64,000 nt of DNA from Pseudomonas sp. TH15. GTDB taxonomy: Bacteria; Pseudomonadota; Gammaproteobacteria; Pseudomonadales; Pseudomonadaceae. Shown here in pieces: positions 1 to 9,118 of the stretch. The translations under genes were made by a program, and so were the position numbers. The notes below the pieces were generated by a model. That model saw only the letters and a list, made by a program, of their open reading frames with translations, did no database searches and had not been told where the DNA came from. Every line of letters begins with the position of its first letter. The first letter of the stretch is position 1. The stretch is taken from positions 310,001 to 374,000 of the forward strand of contig NZ_JAEKEL010000002.1 in NCBI RefSeq assembly GCF_016651105.1, written 5' to 3'.

Positions 1-1212
1 TTCCAGGTTGGTCTGCTCGGTCACCGCTGACAGCGATTGCGCGGAACTGGCCAACTGTTCGATGCCGGCCTGCAAACCACTGACGATACTGCTCAGGCCT
101 GCGCCCATCTGTTGCATGGCCTGCATCAACTGACCGATTTCGTCGCGGCGGGTTACTTCAACCGTCGCACTCAAATCACCCGAGGCAATCTGCTGAGCGA
201 CACGAATCACACTGCGCAGCGGCGCCACAATCAACCGGGTAATCACCCACGCCGCGATCAGCCCGACCAGCAGCGCCAGCGCCGAGGAGCCAATGATCAA
301 CAACGAGTTCTTTTTCAGCTCGGCCTGCATCGCCCCGTCTTCAGCCACGTAGGCCTGATCCACCCGCTCCACCACTTGAGCGGCGCGCTGGTGCAGTTGC
401 TCATAGACGGTTTTTTCCTGGGCCAGGAGGCCGGTGTACTCGGTGAGTTTGTCACTGAAACTGGCGATATGACCGGTCACTTCATTGAGGACAGTCTGGT
501 AACCCTCGTCCTTGACCGTGGTTTTCAGCTGCTCGGCCTGAGCCAGTGCCTGGTCGGCCTGCTCGATCTTGCCCTTGCCGGCGCTGTCGTCGTCACCCTT
601 GCGGCTCTGGTCGAGGCGCACACGGGCCTCATTCATGGCCTGCAACATCAACCGTGACACTTGGCTGACCTGATTGGCCTGCTCAATGAACTGCGAACCA
701 TCCTTGCCCTCGGACTCCTTCAAGGCATAGGCGCCATCGTCTGCGAGGCCGGCCTGCAATACATCGAGGTTATTGGCCACGCTGGACACCGACCAACTGG
801 CCATTTCCAGGGCCAGGTCCTTGGCCTGGGTCAATGAGACAAATTCGTCGAAGGCCTTGCGATAGGCACCAAGCGACTGCTCGACATCGTTCATGACCGG
901 CACGTTGAGCGCCGACTGCGCCTTCAACTGAGTCGCCAGGGCAATCAGCGCATCAACCCCCTGATGCAGCGCATCGGCGGTTTTCGGGTTGCCGTGCAAG
1001 GCGTACTCCTGCTCTAGCAAACGCACCTTGAGCAAGCCGCTGTTAAGCGATGACATCTGCTTGAGCCCGTCGAAACGCTGACTGATGGTTCGCAGGGACC
1101 ATACGCCAATGGCTGCCACCAAGGCTGTCAACAACAGCACCAGGACAAACCCGACACCCAGTTTTTTTGCCATACCGAGGTTGGCAAAACGTCCTTGCAC
1201 GGCCGAAATCAT
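1..1212 (-). CDS. Methyl-accepting chemotaxis protein, C-terminus cut by window edge
   Basis: Inner-membrane chemoreceptor that passes ligand binding to CheA/CheW. The 404 visible codons show a membrane segment at about residues 15-37, a long helical periplasmic region to about residue 285, a second membrane segment (about 287-308), a HAMP domain (about 310-362) and the start of the cytoplasmic signalling helix. The periplasmic part, about 250 residues and all-helical, is twice the size of a simple four-helix sensor and fits the HBM (helical bimodular) class of Pseudomonas receptors; the ligand cannot be read. Start is ATG with a GGGGAC ribosome site 8 bases upstream. The conserved signalling tip lies outside the window. 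Confidence 0.93.
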   Translation of the reverse strand, partial: MISAVQGRFANLGMAKKLGVGFVLVLLLTALVAAIGVWSLRTISQRFDGLKQMSSLNSGLLKVRLLEQEYALHGNPKTADALHQGVDALIALATQLKAQSALNVPVMNDVEQSLGAYRKAFDEFVSLTQAKDLALEMASWSVSSVANNLDVLQAGLADDGAYALKESEGKDGSQFIEQANQVSQVSRLMLQAMNEARVRLDQSRKGDDDSAGKGKIEQADQALAQAEQLKTTVKDEGYQTVLNEVTGHIASFSDKLTEYTGLLAQEKTVYEQLHQRAAQVVERVDQAYVAEDGAMQAELKKNSLLIIGSSALALLVGLIAAWVITRLIVAPLRSVIRVAQQIASGDLSATVEVTRRDEIGQLMQAMQQMGAGLSSIVSGLQAGIEQLASSAQSLSAVTEQTNLE

Positions 1213-1320
1213 TGCTCGTAGTCCCCTGCCAAAGTCTGTAGATGGAGATTCGCAACGGGCCTGTGTCAACACAAGTCTCTGGCGTCGGAATAATGGCAAA
1301 AAGCTACGCCTACGTCGTTT

Positions 1321-2697
1321 TCAGAACGTTTTAGGTCGATCCACAGCGGTGGCCTGAAAAAACCGCCGGGCACGCGGATCGCAGGCACTGGCGACATTGA
1401 TCCGTTGCCAGTCATTGGCTTCACCGGTCGGGCTGAATGCCGTAGGAGAAGACAGCAGCACACCGAAACGCCGCGCCTGCACGCGCAGCTGAGCGTAGTC
1501 GGACATCGGCGGTCGCGCCCAGATGAACAAGCCTCCGGCAGGCTTGCCGAAGACTTCCCACTCGGCATCTTCGAGCAACTGCAACGCGGCCGTGCGATCG
1601 GTATTCAACCGTTGACACTGGCGCTGCACGAGTTTGCGATAAGCGCCACTGGCGATCAGACTCGCCAGTACCGCCTCATTGAAACCCGAAGCGCCCAGGC
1701 AACTGATCATCTTGACCTGCGCCAGCCGTGCAATCAGCTCAGTGTCAGCCAGGATGAAGCCGACCCGCAGCGAACTGCTCAGGGTTTTCGAAAAACTGCC
1801 CACATAAATTACCTGTTCATCGAGCGCAGCCAGTCGCGTGCCATTGCCACTGTGCAGATCGGCGTAGACATCGTCTTCGATCAGGCGCACCTGATGCAGC
1901 CTGCACAGTTGCAGGAGCTGCTGCGCCACCGCCGGCGTCAGGCTCGTGCCGGTCGGATTGTGGTGGTGACTGTTGATAAACATCGCGCTCGGCTGAAATT
2001 CGCGCAGCAGCGTTTCGAGCGCACCGATGTCCGGCCCTATCGGTGTGCGACGCACCTCGATCATGTGCACGCCATGCAAGCGCAACAGGTTGAACAGCGG
2101 TGCATAACCGGGGGTTTCAACCACCACGCAGTCCCCGGCCCGCAACAGGGTTCGCACGATCAGATCGAGTGCGTGGCTGGCCCCCGCCGTGGTCACCAGT
2201 TGGCTCTCGTGGGCCTCGATGCTGAGTATTTTCAGGCGTTTGACGATCTGTTCGCGCAGCGCAGGGAGGCCCAATGCCGAGCTGTAGCCAAACAGACTGG
2301 CCATGTCTGTCCGGGCAACCTGTCGAATCGCATAACTCAGGTCATCGGACTCACGCCAACTCTCGGGCAACCCACCGCTGCCCAGTTTCAATCCGCTGAC
2401 CGCCGCACACGAGACACCGCAGCCAGCCTTACAAGCGGCCGATCTGTTGAGTGTTTTGGGTGACGCCGCGACCATGAACCCAGCCCCTTGGCGTGAGGCC
2501 AGAACGCCCTGCGCGACCAACCGCTCGCAGGCCTCGGCCACACTGGACTGACTGAGCAGATTGCCCCGGGCAATTTGTCGAACCGAGGGCAATCGCGTGG
2601 CAGGTGGCGCGCCACTTTGCATGATCCAGTCGATGAGTCCGTCAACAATCTGCTGTACAACAGGCACCAATGCCTGTCGGTCAATTCTCAATTCCAT
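1321..2697 (-). CDS. MocR-type (GntR/aminotransferase) transcriptional regulator
   Basis: Predicted PLP-binding DNA-binding regulator of 458 residues. An N-terminal GntR winged helix (residues 1-78, including LPSVRQIARG) is joined by a variable linker to a class-I aminotransferase fold from about residue 115. The HNPTG motif is at 246-250 and the PLP lysine is K304 in GSFSKTL. The frame extends 42 codons further upstream, but the family N-terminus MELRIDRQAL fixes the start at 2697. MocR proteins usually control a neighbouring metabolic operon; the nearest genes are the chemoreceptor downstream and the SDR gene upstream on the same strand, and the target is unknown. Confidence 0.9.
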   Translation of the reverse strand: MELRIDRQALVPVVQQIVDGLIDWIMQSGAPPATRLPSVRQIARGNLLSQSSVAEACERLVAQGVLASRQGAGFMVAASPKTLNRSAACKAGCGVSCAAVSGLKLGSGGLPESWRESDDLSYAIRQVARTDMASLFGYSSALGLPALREQIVKRLKILSIEAHESQLVTTAGASHALDLIVRTLLRAGDCVVVETPGYAPLFNLLRLHGVHMIEVRRTPIGPDIGALETLLREFQPSAMFINSHHHNPTGTSLTPAVAQQLLQLCRLHQVRLIEDDVYADLHSGNGTRLAALDEQVIYVGSFSKTLSSSLRVGFILADTELIARLAQVKMISCLGASGFNEAVLASLIASGAYRKLVQRQCQRLNTDRTAALQLLEDAEWEVFGKPAGGLFIWARPPMSDYAQLRVQARRFGVLLSSPTAFSPTGEANDWQRINVASACDPRARRFFQATAVDRPKTF

Positions 2698-2840
2698 GAG
2701 CTCGCAAACTCCTGTCCGTTTTGCTGGCGGCAGTAAATCACAGCCGTGCCGGACAGGCTGTGCGACAACGCCGCCAAAAGCGACCGTTCTAACGCCTTGA
2801 TACACATTGTTTAGCGGATACACAGCGCTGATCGCCGGCG

Positions 2841-2869
2841 AAAAAACCCGCGCGACGGCGGGTTGTTTT
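2841..2869 (-). terminator. Rho-independent terminator after the SDR gene
   Basis: Inverted repeat AACCCGC / GCGGGTT with a six-base loop, followed on the minus strand by a run of six T. It lies between the stop of the SDR gene and the MocR gene and so separates the two transcripts. Confidence 0.75.
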
Positions 2870-2883
2870 CCTGTGGCGCGGCT

Positions 2884-3645
2884 TTAGAACGCCGTTACAC
2901 CACCATCCACGGCCAGCGAATGCCCGGTAGTGAAGGCCGCGCCGTCACTGCACAGATACAGCACCGCGCTGGCGATTTCCTCGACCTTGCCGATGCGACC
3001 TACCGGGTGCATGGCATTGGCGAACTCACCCTTCTTCGGGTCAGCCTCATAGGCGCGACGGAACATGTCGGTGTCGATCACCGCCGGGCACACTGCGTTT
3101 ACGCGGATCTTTTTCTTTGCATATTCAATGGCGGCCGATTTGGTCAGGCCGATCACCGCGTGCTTGGAGGCGGCGTAAATGCTCATCTTCGGCGCAGCAC
3201 CCAGGCCGGCTACCGACGCAGTGTTGACGATCGCCCCGCCGCCCTGGGCCAGCAGCAACGGCAACTGATACTTCATGCACAACCAGACGCCTTTGACGTT
3301 GACGCCCATGATCGCGTCGAACTCATCGATCGTGCCGTCGGCCAGCTTGCCTTTTTCGATCTCGATACCGGCGTTGTTGAAGGCATAGTCGAGACGGCCG
3401 TAGGTATTCACCACTTCGTCCATCAGATGTTTTACCTCGCTTTCCACGGTGACGTTGCAGCGCACGAAGGTCGCTTCGCCGCCCGCCGTGCGAATCAGCG
3501 CTACCGTGCCTTCGCCGCCCGCCGTGTCCAGATCGGCGACCACGACCTTCAACCCTTCAGCCGCAAAGGCCTGGGCGGTGGCGCGGCCAATACCGTTGGC
3601 GGCACCGGTCACAACGGCTACCTGGCCGGAAAACGTCATGCTCAT
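2884..3645 (-). CDS. Short-chain dehydrogenase/reductase (SDR)
   Basis: Cytosolic classical SDR oxidoreductase, 253 residues. The Rossmann motif TGAANGIG is at 13-20, NNAG at 90-93 and the catalytic Y157-x3-K161 in YAASK; the aspartate in VADLD at the end of beta-2 favours NAD over NADP. The C-terminal AVDGG is typical of the family. The start ATG has an AGGAC site 7 bases upstream; a second in-frame ATG two codons later is equally possible. It is a single gene facing away from the MDR reductase at 3883. Substrate is not recognisable. Confidence 0.92.
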   Translation of the reverse strand: MSMTFSGQVAVVTGAANGIGRATAQAFAAEGLKVVVADLDTAGGEGTVALIRTAGGEATFVRCNVTVESEVKHLMDEVVNTYGRLDYAFNNAGIEIEKGKLADGTIDEFDAIMGVNVKGVWLCMKYQLPLLLAQGGGAIVNTASVAGLGAAPKMSIYAASKHAVIGLTKSAAIEYAKKKIRVNAVCPAVIDTDMFRRAYEADPKKGEFANAMHPVGRIGKVEEIASAVLYLCSDGAAFTTGHSLAVDGGVTAF

Positions 3646-3882
3646 TGTTATGTCCTCGAAGAGAAGAATGCGGAGCGATTGCGTGCTTGCAGTCTAGCCA
3701 CAGGGGCCTGCCGCGCGGCAGCACTATCAGAAGGCCGGTTGAGCGCCCATGAATCGCAGTGATAGAAGCGACCGCCCGACTATCACTGCACTGGATCGAC
3801 CTGCATTCGCCGCATCAGCCAACCTTGCGGCATCAGCCATGAAGGTCTATCAACAAAGCTTCATTCATCTTGAGTGCCTGTC

Positions 3883-4887
3883 ATGACTACCCAGACCAAT
3901 CGCCAGTTCCTGCTCGCCAAACGCCCGGTAGGCCCGGCGACCCGCGAAACCTTCACCTATCAAGAAGTACCGGTCGGCGAACCGGCCACGGGTCAGATCC
4001 TGGTCAAGAACGAATACCTGTCCCTGGACCCGGCCATGCGTGGCTGGATGAACGAGGGCAAGTCCTACATCCCGCCGGTCGGCCTGGGTGAAGTAATGCG
4101 CGCATTGGGTGTAGGCAAAGTGATTGCGTCGAACAGCCCGGGCTTTGCGGTGGGCGACTACGTTAACGGCGCCCTGGGCGTTCAGGATTACTTCCTCGGC
4201 GAGCCGCGAGGCTTCTACAAGGTTGATCCGAAACTGGCGCCACTGCCGCGCTACCTGTCGGCGTTGGGCATGACCGGCATGACCGCCTACTTCGCTCTGC
4301 TCAACGTCGGCGTACCGAAGGCCGGCGACACCGTAGTGCTGTCGGGCGCGGCAGGCGCGGTGGGGAGCATTGCCGGGCAGATCGCCAAGATCAAGGGCTG
4401 CCGCGTCATCGGCATTGCGGGCGGCGCCGACAAGTGCAAGTTCCTGATTGATGAACTGGGTTTTGACGGGGTCATCGACTACAAGAACGAAGACGTGGTC
4501 GCCGGGCTCAAGCGCGAATGTCCGAAGGGCGTGGATGTGTATTTCGATAACGTCGGCGGCGATATTCTCGATGCTGTACTGAGTCGCCTGGCAATGAAAG
4601 CGCGAGTGGTGATTTGCGGCGCCATCAGCCAATACAACAACAAGGAAGCGGTCAAGGGCCCGGCCAACTACCTGTCGCTGCTGGTCAATCGCGCACGGAT
4701 GGAAGGTTTTGTAGTGATGGACTACGCCGCGCAATTCACCGCCGCCGGACACGAAATGGCCGGCTGGATGGCCAAGGGGCAGTTGCAGAGCCGGGAAGAC
4801 ATTGTGGAAGGACTGGAGACGTTCCCCGAGACGCTGATGAAGTTGTTCAGCGGGGAGAATTTCGGGAAGTTGGTTCTGAAGGTTTAA
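3883..4887 (+). CDS. Zinc-independent MDR NADP-dependent oxidoreductase (CurA/PTGR-like)
   Basis: Predicted NADPH-dependent reductase of alpha,beta-unsaturated carbonyls, 334 residues, of the leukotriene B4 dehydrogenase/CurA branch of the medium-chain superfamily. The N-terminal region carries the family motif SLDPAMRGWM (47-56); the Rossmann motif GAAGAVGSIAGQ begins at 155. The zinc-ligand cysteines of alcohol dehydrogenases are absent. ATG at 3883 was preferred over an upstream in-frame GTG at 3874 because homologues begin near MTTQTNRQF and a TGAG site sits 8 bases before it. The gene is transcribed alone and followed by a REPIN. Confidence 0.9.
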   Translation: MTTQTNRQFLLAKRPVGPATRETFTYQEVPVGEPATGQILVKNEYLSLDPAMRGWMNEGKSYIPPVGLGEVMRALGVGKVIASNSPGFAVGDYVNGALGVQDYFLGEPRGFYKVDPKLAPLPRYLSALGMTGMTAYFALLNVGVPKAGDTVVLSGAAGAVGSIAGQIAKIKGCRVIGIAGGADKCKFLIDELGFDGVIDYKNEDVVAGLKRECPKGVDVYFDNVGGDILDAVLSRLAMKARVVICGAISQYNNKEAVKGPANYLSLLVNRARMEGFVVMDYAAQFTAAGHEMAGWMAKGQLQSREDIVEGLETFPETLMKLFSGENFGKLVLKV

Positions 4888-4914
4888 CCCGATATTTCAA
4901 AGCACCACAAAACC

Positions 4915-5008
4915 AATGTGGGAGCGAGCTTGCTCGCGATAGCGGTGTGTCAGACAACATTGATGTCGACTGACATGCCCTCATCGCGAGCAAGCTCGCT
5001 CCCACATT
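4915..5008. repeat. REPIN (inverted REP pair), class A
   Basis: Two REP palindromes with core GGGAGCGAGCTTGCTCGCG lie head to head around a 40-base spacer between the MDR gene and pyrF. The whole unit, spacer included, is nearly identical to the REPIN at 26566-26658. Confidence 0.93.
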
Positions 5009-5026
5009 TGGATCTTCGCTGGCTGG

Positions 5027-5725
5027 TTAAGCGATTTCGGCGACTACGGAGGCCAGTGCCTTGGCTGGATCAGCCGCCTGGCTGATCGGGCGACCAATCA
5101 CCAGGTAATCGGAACCGGCATCCAGCGCCTGACGCGGGGTCAGAATGCGGCGCTGATCGTCTTGTGCGCTGCCCGCCGGACGAATACCCGGAGTGACCAA
5201 TTGCAGCGACGGGTGTGCAGTTTTCAGTGCGGTGGCTTCCAGCGCCGAGCACACCAAGCCGTCCATGCCAGCTTTTTCCGCCAACGCGGCCAGACGCAGC
5301 ACCTGCTCCTGCGGCTCGATATCCAGGCCAATAGCCGCCAGATCCTCACGTTCCATGCTGGTCAGCACGGTCACGCCGATCAACAACGGCTTGGGGCCGG
5401 TACGCTGGTCGAGCACTTCACGGCAGGCTGCCATCATGCGCAAGCCGCCGGAGCAGTGCACGTTGACCATCCACACGCCCATTTCCGCCGCAGCCTTGAC
5501 CGCCATCGCGGTGGTGTTCGGAATGTCGTGGAACTTGAGGTCAAGGAACACTTCGAAACCCTTGTCGCGCAAGGTGCCGACGATTTCCGAGGCGCAGCTG
5601 GTGAACAACTCTTTACCGACTTTGACCCGGCACAATTTAGGGTCCAACTGGTCGGCCAGCTTCAGTGCGGCGTCACGGGTGGGGAAATCCAGGGCGACGA
5701 TGATAGGAGTCTGGCAGACGGACAT
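5027..5725 (-). CDS. pyrF: Orotidine 5'-phosphate decarboxylase
   Basis: Catalyses OMP to UMP, the last step of de novo pyrimidine synthesis. 232 residues, the usual length. Substrate-binding D13 is in VALDF; the catalytic D62-x-K64-x2-D67 lies in LDLKFHDIP; the C-terminal phosphate loop VIGRPIS is present. The frame runs 32 codons further upstream, but the conserved N-terminus MSVCQTPIIVALD sets the start at 5725. It is monocistronic, divergent from the regulator gene at 6007. Confidence 0.97.
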   Translation of the reverse strand: MSVCQTPIIVALDFPTRDAALKLADQLDPKLCRVKVGKELFTSCASEIVGTLRDKGFEVFLDLKFHDIPNTTAMAVKAAAEMGVWMVNVHCSGGLRMMAACREVLDQRTGPKPLLIGVTVLTSMEREDLAAIGLDIEPQEQVLRLAALAEKAGMDGLVCSALEATALKTAHPSLQLVTPGIRPAGSAQDDQRRILTPRQALDAGSDYLVIGRPISQAADPAKALASVVAEIA

Positions 5726-6006
5726 GTGCGGGCTCTCAGGCAGGACGAAATCGGCGCGCATTGTAGCGGAACCAGCGCCGCTGCGGGACCCGATGATCGG
5801 TAATTCGTCGTCGCAGCTCAAGCAAGACTAGCCCTTTGGCCAATTGTGTCTAGCCGGATACACTCACGACACGCCCACAACATCCTTCATCGCTACCCTC
5901 GGGAGCCGCAACACGTCCTTACAGCACTTCCCGCCTTCGGGCAGGACGCCTATGCTGAAGCCACAACCTCGCAGCCCATCTTTGTGGTTGGCAGCCTACC
6001 TGGCAG

Positions 6007-6777
6007 ATGAACGCACGCATGCAAAACACCCCTGCACCTGTGAACGACGATCAAAAAGCGCCCGGCGACGACAAACGCTGGAGCATTCGCGCCCTGATCG
6101 TCGACGATGACGTCCCGATCCGCGAATTGATGATCGACTATCTGGCCCGGTTCAATATCCACGCCAGCGGCGTCACCGATGGCGCAGCCATGCGTCTGGC
6201 GCTGCAAGCGGAACATTTTGACGTGGTGGTGCTCGACCTGATGCTTCCCGGCGAGGACGGCTTGTCTCTGTGCCGTTGGCTGCGTGCCGAATCGGACATC
6301 CCGATCCTGATGCTCACCGCGCGCTGCGAACCCACCGACCGGATCATCGGCCTGGAACTGGGCGCCGACGACTACATGGCCAAGCCGTTCGAGCCACGGG
6401 AACTGGTGGCGCGGATTCAGACCATTCTGCGTCGGGTGCGCGACGATCGTACCGAACAGCGTGCGAATATTCGATTCGACAACTGGCGCCTGAACAGCGT
6501 TTTGCGCCAGTTGATCGCCGCCGATGGCCTGGTGGTGCCACTGTCCAACGCCGAATTCCGCCTGCTCTGGGTGTTCATCGAACGTCCGCGCCGGGTGCTC
6601 AGTCGCGAACAATTGCTGGATGCTGCTCGTGGTCGTTCGATCGAAGCCTTTGATCGCAGCATCGACCTGCTGGTGTCGCGCCTGCGCCAGAAACTCGGGG
6701 ATGACCCCAAGGCACCGCAGTTGATCAAGACCGTTCGCGGTGAGGGTTACCTGTTCGACGCGAGGGACATCGGCTGA
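6007..6777 (+). CDS. OmpR-family response regulator
   Basis: DNA-binding regulator of 256 residues: receiver domain (about 28-142) with acidic pocket D33/D34, phospho-acceptor D77 in VVLDLMLPGEDG and the conserved lysine in AKPFEP, then a winged-helix effector domain ending in TVRGEGYLF. An extra tail of about 25 residues precedes the receiver domain; the second ATG at 6019 could be the true start. Its stop codon overlaps the kinase start (TGATG), so the two form a translationally coupled pair. Signal and targets unknown. Confidence 0.93.
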   Translation: MNARMQNTPAPVNDDQKAPGDDKRWSIRALIVDDDVPIRELMIDYLARFNIHASGVTDGAAMRLALQAEHFDVVVLDLMLPGEDGLSLCRWLRAESDIPILMLTARCEPTDRIIGLELGADDYMAKPFEPRELVARIQTILRRVRDDRTEQRANIRFDNWRLNSVLRQLIAADGLVVPLSNAEFRLLWVFIERPRRVLSREQLLDAARGRSIEAFDRSIDLLVSRLRQKLGDDPKAPQLIKTVRGEGYLFDARDIG

Positions 6778-7826
6778 TGCGTGCGCGCTTCGATACGCTG
6801 TTCGGCCGCCTGTTTGGTGTGTTGCTGATCGCGATCATCCTGGCGCACCTGTTGGCATTTTTCTGGTTTCACCATTACGGCCCGCCTCCCCCTCCGCCGC
6901 CACCTGGGTTCTCCGAGAACTTCGACGGGCAACAGCCGCCGATGGACCCGCGCTTCCAGAAACGGCCACCACGGCCCTGGTTCGGCGGCCCGTTGGTGCC
7001 GCTGACCTTTCAGCTGATCTCACTGGTCATCGCGGCCTGGTACGGCGCCAAACTGCTGAGCCGGCCGATTCAACGCCTGAGCGATGCGGCCGAACGCTTG
7101 AGCGAGAACCTCGATAGCCCGCCACTGGACGAGTCCGGCCCCCGGGAAGCACGGCAAGCAGCCCACACCTTCAACAAGATGCAGCGACGCATCATCGAGC
7201 AAGTGCAGCAGCGCTCTCGGATGCTCGGTGCGGTGTCCCACGACCTGCGCACCCCGCTGTCGCGACTCAAGCTGCGACTGGAACAAATCGAAGACGACAA
7301 GCTACAAGGCCAGATGCGTCAGGATCTGGACGACATGATCGGCATGCTTGACGCCACCCTCACCTACCTTCACGAACAGCGCACCAGCGAGGCCCGCCAG
7401 TGGATGGACGTGCAGGCACTGGTGGAATCCCTGAGCGAAAACGCCCAGGACCAGGGCGCCGATGTTCAGGCCAGTGGTCATTGCGCACCGCTGCAAGTCC
7501 AGCCCATGGCCCTGCGTTCGTGCATAAACAACCTGATGGACAACGCCCTGCGTTATGCCGGGCAAGCACTGATCACCCTCGAAGACAGCCGTGGGCAACT
7601 GGTGATCCGGGTAATCGACCACGGGCCAGGGATTGCAGAAGACAAACGCGAAGCGGTGTTCGAGCCATTCTTTCGGCTGGAGGGTTCACGTAACCGCAAC
7701 TCCGGTGGCGTCGGCCTGGGCATGACCATCGCCCGGGAGGCGGCGGAACGCCTGGGCGGGCAACTGAGCCTGGAAGAAACCCCCGGCGGCGGCCTCACTG
7801 CGGTCATTTGCCTTCCCCGAACCTAA
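6777..7826 (+). CDS. Sensor histidine kinase, partner of the regulator at 6007
   Basis: Inner-membrane kinase of 349 residues. Membrane segment at about 11-30, a very short proline-rich periplasmic loop (about 32-71, with a run of seven prolines at 37-43), a second membrane segment (about 73-90), HAMP, then HisKA with H155 in VSHDLRTPLSR and a HATPase domain (DNALRYA, GVGLGMTIAREA). The loop of about 40 residues is too small for a folded ligand-binding domain, so the signal may be sensed in the membrane or through another protein. One-base overlap with the regulator gene. Confidence 0.92.
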   Translation: MRARFDTLFGRLFGVLLIAIILAHLLAFFWFHHYGPPPPPPPPGFSENFDGQQPPMDPRFQKRPPRPWFGGPLVPLTFQLISLVIAAWYGAKLLSRPIQRLSDAAERLSENLDSPPLDESGPREARQAAHTFNKMQRRIIEQVQQRSRMLGAVSHDLRTPLSRLKLRLEQIEDDKLQGQMRQDLDDMIGMLDATLTYLHEQRTSEARQWMDVQALVESLSENAQDQGADVQASGHCAPLQVQPMALRSCINNLMDNALRYAGQALITLEDSRGQLVIRVIDHGPGIAEDKREAVFEPFFRLEGSRNRNSGGVGLGMTIAREAAERLGGQLSLEETPGGGLTAVICLPRT

Positions 7827-7964
7827 GCCCGCTCCCACAGGGTTTGCTTCAGCCTGACGACTGTGTACCAACCGGTACAAACGCCACATACCCACGACAA
7901 CTTGCCCCTTGAGGCTGCATAAGCCGGTGCACTCACCGGTTTTCCATCCCAAGGAGTGAGCCCA

Positions 7965-8831
7965 ATGATCGGTAGCGTTAGCAGCAGCAACACGAGCTAT
8001 ACCAGCACGAGTACCAGCAGCACCACCACACCAAACGCGCGCAACCAGCAACTGCAGAAAGAACTGTTCGCCAAACTCGACAGCAACGGCGACGGTGCGG
8101 TGGATCAGGATGAACTGAAAAGCGCCCTGTCGCAAAAGTCCGACGACGGCCTGCTGGTCAGCCTGAGCAAACAATTCGGTGACCTGGACAGCGACGGCAG
8201 CGGCGGCCTCAGCGCTGAAGAAATGACCGCCATGGCGCCCCCACCGCCACCGCATGGCGATCAAACGCCGAACACCGACCTCGCCGACGCCCTGATCAGC
8301 GCCCTCGACGCCGATGGCGACGGTGCCATCAGCAGCGACGAACTGAGCAGCGGCTTGACCAGCGCCGGCAGCACCGCCAACAGCAGCGAAATATTCTCGG
8401 CCCTGGACAAGAACAAGGACGGCGTCGTCAGCCAGGACGAACTCACCGCCAGCCTGACCCCGCCCCCACCACCACCGCCGCCGCAAGTGAACAGCGACGA
8501 ACTGTTCAGCCAACTCGATGCCGATGGCGACGGCAGCGTCACCGCCACCGAATTGAGTAGCGCGTTGCAGGCCAGCGACAGCACCTCGACAACCAGCACC
8601 GACACCAGTGCGGCGCTGCTCAAGGTTCTGGACAGCGACAGTAGCGGCGGCGTCAGCAGCGACGAACTGAAAGCGGCGTTGCAAGCTGGACGCGAACGCC
8701 CGGATGAACAACAGACAACCTCGACCCAAAGCACCACCGAAGCGCTGAATCGCATGATCGCCAACCTGAGCAAGCAATACTCACTGGAGCAAACTGCATC
8801 GGTGGGCAAGTATTTGAATGTCGCGACTTGA
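7965..8831 (+). CDS. EF-hand calcium-binding protein (XopAW-like)
   Basis: 288 residues, very rich in Ser, Asp and Thr. Six EF-hand loops are visible: DSNGDGAVDQDE, DSDGSGGLSAEE, DADGDGAISSDE, DKNKDGVVSQDE, DADGDGSVTATE and DSDSSGGVSSDE. Two proline-rich linkers (PPPPPPHGD and PPPPPPPPQV) separate three EF pairs. There is no classical signal peptide or membrane segment; the N-terminus is Ser/Thr-rich. Pseudomonas proteins like this are often labelled XopAW-family type III effectors, but no secretion genes are near, so secretion is unproven. Start chosen at ATG 7965, 9 bases after AAGGA, rather than GTG at 7956. Confidence 0.85.
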   Translation: MIGSVSSSNTSYTSTSTSSTTTPNARNQQLQKELFAKLDSNGDGAVDQDELKSALSQKSDDGLLVSLSKQFGDLDSDGSGGLSAEEMTAMAPPPPPHGDQTPNTDLADALISALDADGDGAISSDELSSGLTSAGSTANSSEIFSALDKNKDGVVSQDELTASLTPPPPPPPPQVNSDELFSQLDADGDGSVTATELSSALQASDSTSTTSTDTSAALLKVLDSDSSGGVSSDELKAALQAGRERPDEQQTTSTQSTTEALNRMIANLSKQYSLEQTASVGKYLNVAT

Positions 8832-8849
8832 GTTGACCGGGTCCAAGGT

Positions 8850-8880
8850 GATCGTTTCCAGGTTGGGTTTGGAAACGGTC
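8850..8880 (+). terminator. Hairpin after the EF-hand gene, possible terminator
   Basis: Inverted repeat GATCGTTTCCA / TGGAAACGGTC (one G-U pair) with a nine-base loop, 19 bases after the stop codon. The following T tract is weak (ATTT), so efficiency is uncertain. Confidence 0.4.
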
Positions 8881-8923
8881 ATTTGCGTACATTCAATGGA
8901 AGATTGGCGGGTTGGAATGTCCC

Positions 8924-9060
8924 CATCGCTGGCAAGCCAGCTCCCACAGTTTGAATCGCGTGCATTCAGATAGAGATGGGGCGGCTGTCAGGCCGCCTTC
9001 GCGAGCAAGCTCAGCTCCTACCAGGATGAGCGTCAGCTCGGGAGCTGGCCGCTACGAAGG
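8924..9060. repeat. Decayed REP-like sequences
   Basis: The 287-base gap between the EF-hand and AI-2E genes holds a degenerate REP half at 8924-8949 (ATCGCTGGCAAGCCAGCTCC), a GGCGGC...GCCGCC hairpin with a REP tail at 8979-9020 (TTCGCGAGCAAGCTCAGCTC) and a third AGCTCGGGAGCTGG remnant. None is an intact doublet. No gene was found here. Confidence 0.6.
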
Positions 9061-9118
9061 AACCCCAAGCCCCAGGCAACACCCGTAAAAACGGATATTC
9101 ACCCCAACCCAAAAGCGC

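Noticed and set aside
1213..1320. Small frames between the chemoreceptor and MocR genes
   Set aside because: All overlap the real genes or lack start signals.
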